Shown: piece by piece, positions 35,588-37,618 of the stretch
How positions within the stretch are numbered: the first letter of the stretch is position 1
Layout of the letters: every line of letters begins with the position of its first letter
Assembly: GCA_012800525.1 (NCBI GenBank)
Contig: JAAZJD010000082.1
Coordinates: forward strand, 1-37,618
Source: Clostridiales bacterium
GTDB taxonomy: Bacteria; Bacillota; Clostridia; Christensenellales; DTU072
Direction: 5' to 3'
Length of the DNA stretch: 37,618 nucleotides
The notes under the pieces: generated by a model
The model's database searches: none
Seen by the model: the letters and a program-made list of their open reading frames with translations, nothing else
Told to the model about the DNA's origin: nothing
Program-made: the position numbers and the translations under genes

Positions 35588-35835
35588 TAATTTTTATCTA
35601 TCCCTAAGACCTCATCTCCAAATATTTATTCATAGGTCCAATTTTTGTATATATAATCTTTTCCACAAAACTAAATTTTTATCTCTTACCTAATCTTATA
35701 ATTAAATCTATCGTTTTATATGTAGGACCATTTCCTATCTTCAAACTTATCTTTTACCTAATCTTTGGATTAAGCCATCATTTTATATATGTGACTATTT
35801 TATCTATCTTCAAACTTATCTTTTACTAATTTTTC
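35588..35835. repeat. Four tandem versions of the 3' end of the ABC ATPase gene, period about 65-75 bp
   Basis: The gene end and the nearest copy share CTATCTTCAAACTTATCTTT plus three more bases unchanged (gene copy from about 35804, repeat from about 35735). Farther copies near 35668 (CTAAATTTTTATCTCTTACC) and 35586 (ACTAATTTTTATCTATCCCT) are more diverged. Each is followed by a related flank (TTTTATATATGTGACTATTT, TTTTATATGTAGGACCATTT, TTATTCATAGGTCCAATTTT). The nearest copy lacks the gene's stop at the aligned position. The array fills the spacer before the permease gene. Confidence 0.85.
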
Positions 35836-36579
35836 TAAAGCCAAATCTTCTTCTGACTTTGAGTCATTTGATGATGTTATTTTTACAAATTGCTCTTCTA
35901 GCGTCTTTTTATTTTCCGGTATTTTTAAATCAATAACACATTGTAGCTTGCCATCTTTTATAATTGCAGCCCTATCACAAACCTTTGCAACTAAATCTAG
36001 ATTATGGCTTGAGAAGAAAACAGTATTACCTTCTTCACAGTGTTCATTCATTCTCTTTAAAATCTCTATCATAGATTGATGGTCAAGTCCCATCATAGGT
36101 TCGTCTAATACCCAGAGCTTAGGATTGTGAATTAATGCAGCAATAACACAAATTTTTTGTTTCATACCATGAGAATATGATTTTATTTGCATATCCACAG
36201 CATGTGTTAATTTAAATTGTTCAACATATTTATCAAAACGCTCAGCTCTATTTCTTTTGTTAACTTTATAAATATCAGCTGTATAGTTGACAAACTCCCT
36301 ACCCGTCAACTTTTCATAAACAGCATGGTTATCTGGCACATAGCCCATATTCATTTTTGCTAAAATTGGATCTTTTGAAATATCATATCCACAAATTCTA
36401 ATTGTTCCACTCGTAAAAGGATATATTCCTGTCAAACATTTAATCGTTGTAGATTTTCCTGCACCGTTTTGTCCTAAAAAGCCAAAGATTTCTCCCTTCT
36501 CTAAAGTCAGGGACAAATCTTCAACGGAAAATCTTTCACTATTTCTATATTTTTTATATAAATGCTCTATTTCTAGCAT
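35800..36579 (-). CDS. ABC exporter ATPase
   Basis: A 259-residue ATPase of the type that pairs with ABC-2-like permeases. Walker A GQNGAGKST is at 36-44, the signature is YSHGM (135-139) where LSGGQ is usual, Walker B is LWVLDEP (155-161) and the H-loop is in FFSSHNLDLV. The C-terminal ~35 residues are highly charged. A strong GGAGGAG ribosome site lies 5 bases before the ATG, and a near-consensus promoter lies upstream, so this starts the exporter operon. Cargo is unknown; the neighbouring surface proteins are candidates for linked function only by position. Confidence 0.92.
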   Translation of the reverse strand: MLEIEHLYKKYRNSERFSVEDLSLTLEKGEIFGFLGQNGAGKSTTIKCLTGIYPFTSGTIRICGYDISKDPILAKMNMGYVPDNHAVYEKLTGREFVNYTADIYKVNKRNRAERFDKYVEQFKLTHAVDMQIKSYSHGMKQKICVIAALIHNPKLWVLDEPMMGLDHQSMIEILKRMNEHCEEGNTVFFSSHNLDLVAKVCDRAAIIKDGKLQCVIDLKIPENKKTLEEQFVKITSSNDSKSEEDLALEKLVKDKFEDR

Positions 36580-36629
36580 ATCAACTCCTCCATATTTTAA
36601 CCACTACGGATATATGTCTCTACTTCTTA

Positions 36630-36658
36630 AATATACATTTATAATTATCTTATGTCAA
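36630..36658 (-). promoter_or_regulatory. Sigma-A-type promoter of the ABC exporter operon
   Basis: On the minus strand, a consensus TTGACA (36653-36658) and TATATT (36630-36635) are exactly 17 bases apart, 50 bases before the ATPase start codon. Confidence 0.75.
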
Positions 36659-36688
36659 TTTTTTATTATATATATAAAATTTTAGACG

Positions 36689-37618
36689 TGTTGGGTTGTC
36701 AAACATCTGTTACACTTTCCCCATAAAAAAAGCATTTACGACTTCGTTAGGCGATTTCCACTTTAATGGTCGCATCGGATATGTGTTTGATACTCGATTG
36801 TAACGCCTTAATTGTTCACGATAATCTTCTAGATTGTAGAAGCTTCTACCTTCATAGAACCATTCAGAATCTTTTCTGTGACTTCTTTCTACTTTCCCAT
36901 TGTGCCTAGGTGTAAAGGGTCTAATACGCTTGTGTTTAATACCAACGTGAGCTAAATATTGTTCGAACAATGTTGGCTTGTAGTCTACACTTTTACCTAA
37001 GTTAGGAGAGAATGCTTTAGTAAATTCTTGACCATTATCCGTTTGCACGCATTCAATTTCAAATTCAAAAAATCTAATCACTTCTTGCATAAATATCATG
37101 GCAGAATAGGTGCTGTTATCTGAGAATCCCTGCAGATATCTCTGCCTAGAATATTCATCGATTGCTGTAAACTGGAAAAGTTGATTTCCATGTCCTAAGG
37201 CTTTCGTGCAATCCTGAGGCACATATTTGACATCTATCTGTATCCTTTGACCAGGTCTCTCCATTTTTTCATAGGGTTGAGGTATATACTTTTTCTTCTT
37301 TTTTCTCTTTTCATTAAAGTAACCTAATCTCTTCATTACACGATATAGTGAAGATATGTTTCGTGTATAACCTCTTTTAACTAACCTAATCCAAAGCATA
37401 GTTAAGCCTAATTTAGGGTTCCGCCTTCGCATATCTGCAATCAGTTTAAGTTCTTCTTCAGTATGCTGATTAGGATGACTATGGGGACGTCTTGACAATT
37501 CCATTAATGACTTAACATCACCCGTATAACGTTTCCGCCAGTAGTAGATCCACTGTCGTGTTTTCTTGTATCTAATGGCAGCTGCTGTAACGCCATAATT
37601 ACAAGAATACTTAATTAC
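36689..37618. mobile_element. IS481-type insertion sequence, incomplete at right edge of window
   Basis: The element holds the transposase gene described separately. Its left end is probably the TGT-starting sequence from 36689 (TGTTGGGTTGTCAAACATCT), which overlaps the transposase stop codon region, as is common in IS481 elements. The matching inverted repeat would lie beyond the window, so the exact ends and target duplication cannot be checked here. Confidence 0.7.
36710..37618 (-). CDS. IS481-family transposase (5' end outside window)
   Basis: The reading frame continues without a stop to the right edge, so the first ATG in view (37504) is internal: the 38 codons before it encode the usual helix-turn-helix start (VIKYSCNYGVTAAAIRYKKT). 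The next part, LSRRPHSHPNQHTEEELKLI, is typical of the family. The rve-type catalytic core has the expected acidic residues: the D of QIDVKYVP, the D of QTDNGQEF and the E of HNGKVERSHR. The C-terminal PLKWKSPNEVVN is intact and the visible part has no frameshift, so the enzyme may be active. Confidence 0.93.
   Translation of the reverse strand, partial: VIKYSCNYGVTAAAIRYKKTRQWIYYWRKRYTGDVKSLMELSRRPHSHPNQHTEEELKLIADMRRRNPKLGLTMLWIRLVKRGYTRNISSLYRVMKRLGYFNEKRKKKKKYIPQPYEKMERPGQRIQIDVKYVPQDCTKALGHGNQLFQFTAIDEYSRQRYLQGFSDNSTYSAMIFMQEVIRFFEFEIECVQTDNGQEFTKAFSPNLGKSVDYKPTLFEQYLAHVGIKHKRIRPFTPRHNGKVERSHRKDSEWFYEGRSFYNLEDYREQLRRYNRVSNTYPMRPLKWKSPNEVVNAFFMGKV

Noticed and set aside
37504-37618. Transposase starting at the ATG at 37504
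   Set aside because: The frame stays open to the window edge and encodes the family's helix-turn-helix region, so that ATG is internal.

Overview
The window is AT-rich DNA with Gram-positive-type gene content: a polyamine importer with a lipoprotein binding protein, strong AGGAGG-like ribosome sites beside some genes, sigma-A-type promoters, and InlB-like repeat proteins. An uncultured low-GC Firmicute (Clostridia/Bacilli grade), possibly host-associated, fits best; I cannot place it more closely. The code is standard. All genes after position 1250 lie on the minus strand; the first two, on the plus strand, converge on them at a two-way terminator near 1200-1227.

Layout. 1-1196: the end of a polysaccharide-export permease and its ATPase (Wzm/Wzt or TagG/TagH type). 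1255-2367: UDP-galactopyranose mutase (glf), so the pair may export a galactofuranose-containing surface glycan. 2427-8512: polyamine uptake unit, transcribed regulator (HTH plus cupin) > potA > potB > potC > potD; PotA has a long charged N-terminal extension and PotD an extra C-terminal membrane helix with an acidic tail. 9354-22508: one gene for a 4384-residue surface protein built of InlB-like repeats with a GLUG-like C-terminal part. 22911-23603: MTA/SAH nucleosidase. 23982-33905: three paralogous ~900-residue membrane-anchored proteins with Ig-like and beta-helix-like parts, with a small membrane-anchored protein between the first and second. 33978-36579: ABC exporter permease and ATPase. 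36710-37618: IS481-type transposase running off the right edge.

The most striking feature is in the intergenic DNA. Downstream of at least six unrelated genes (HTH-cupin regulator, MTA/SAH nucleosidase, all three beta-helix proteins, ABC ATPase), and in a related form behind the giant gene, the spacer consists largely of degenerate tandem copies of that gene's own 3' end: the last 20-70 coding bases, usually the stop codon, and a short piece of 3' flank. Periods run from about 50 to 100 bp and there are one to six extra copies. Copies match their own gene and not its paralogues, often keep the reading frame and stop, and tend to be more decayed farther from the gene. No equivalent is seen at 5' ends, nor behind genes with a tight downstream neighbour or a simple strong terminator. 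I do not recognise a named element class that does this; it is the best candidate for something undescribed here.
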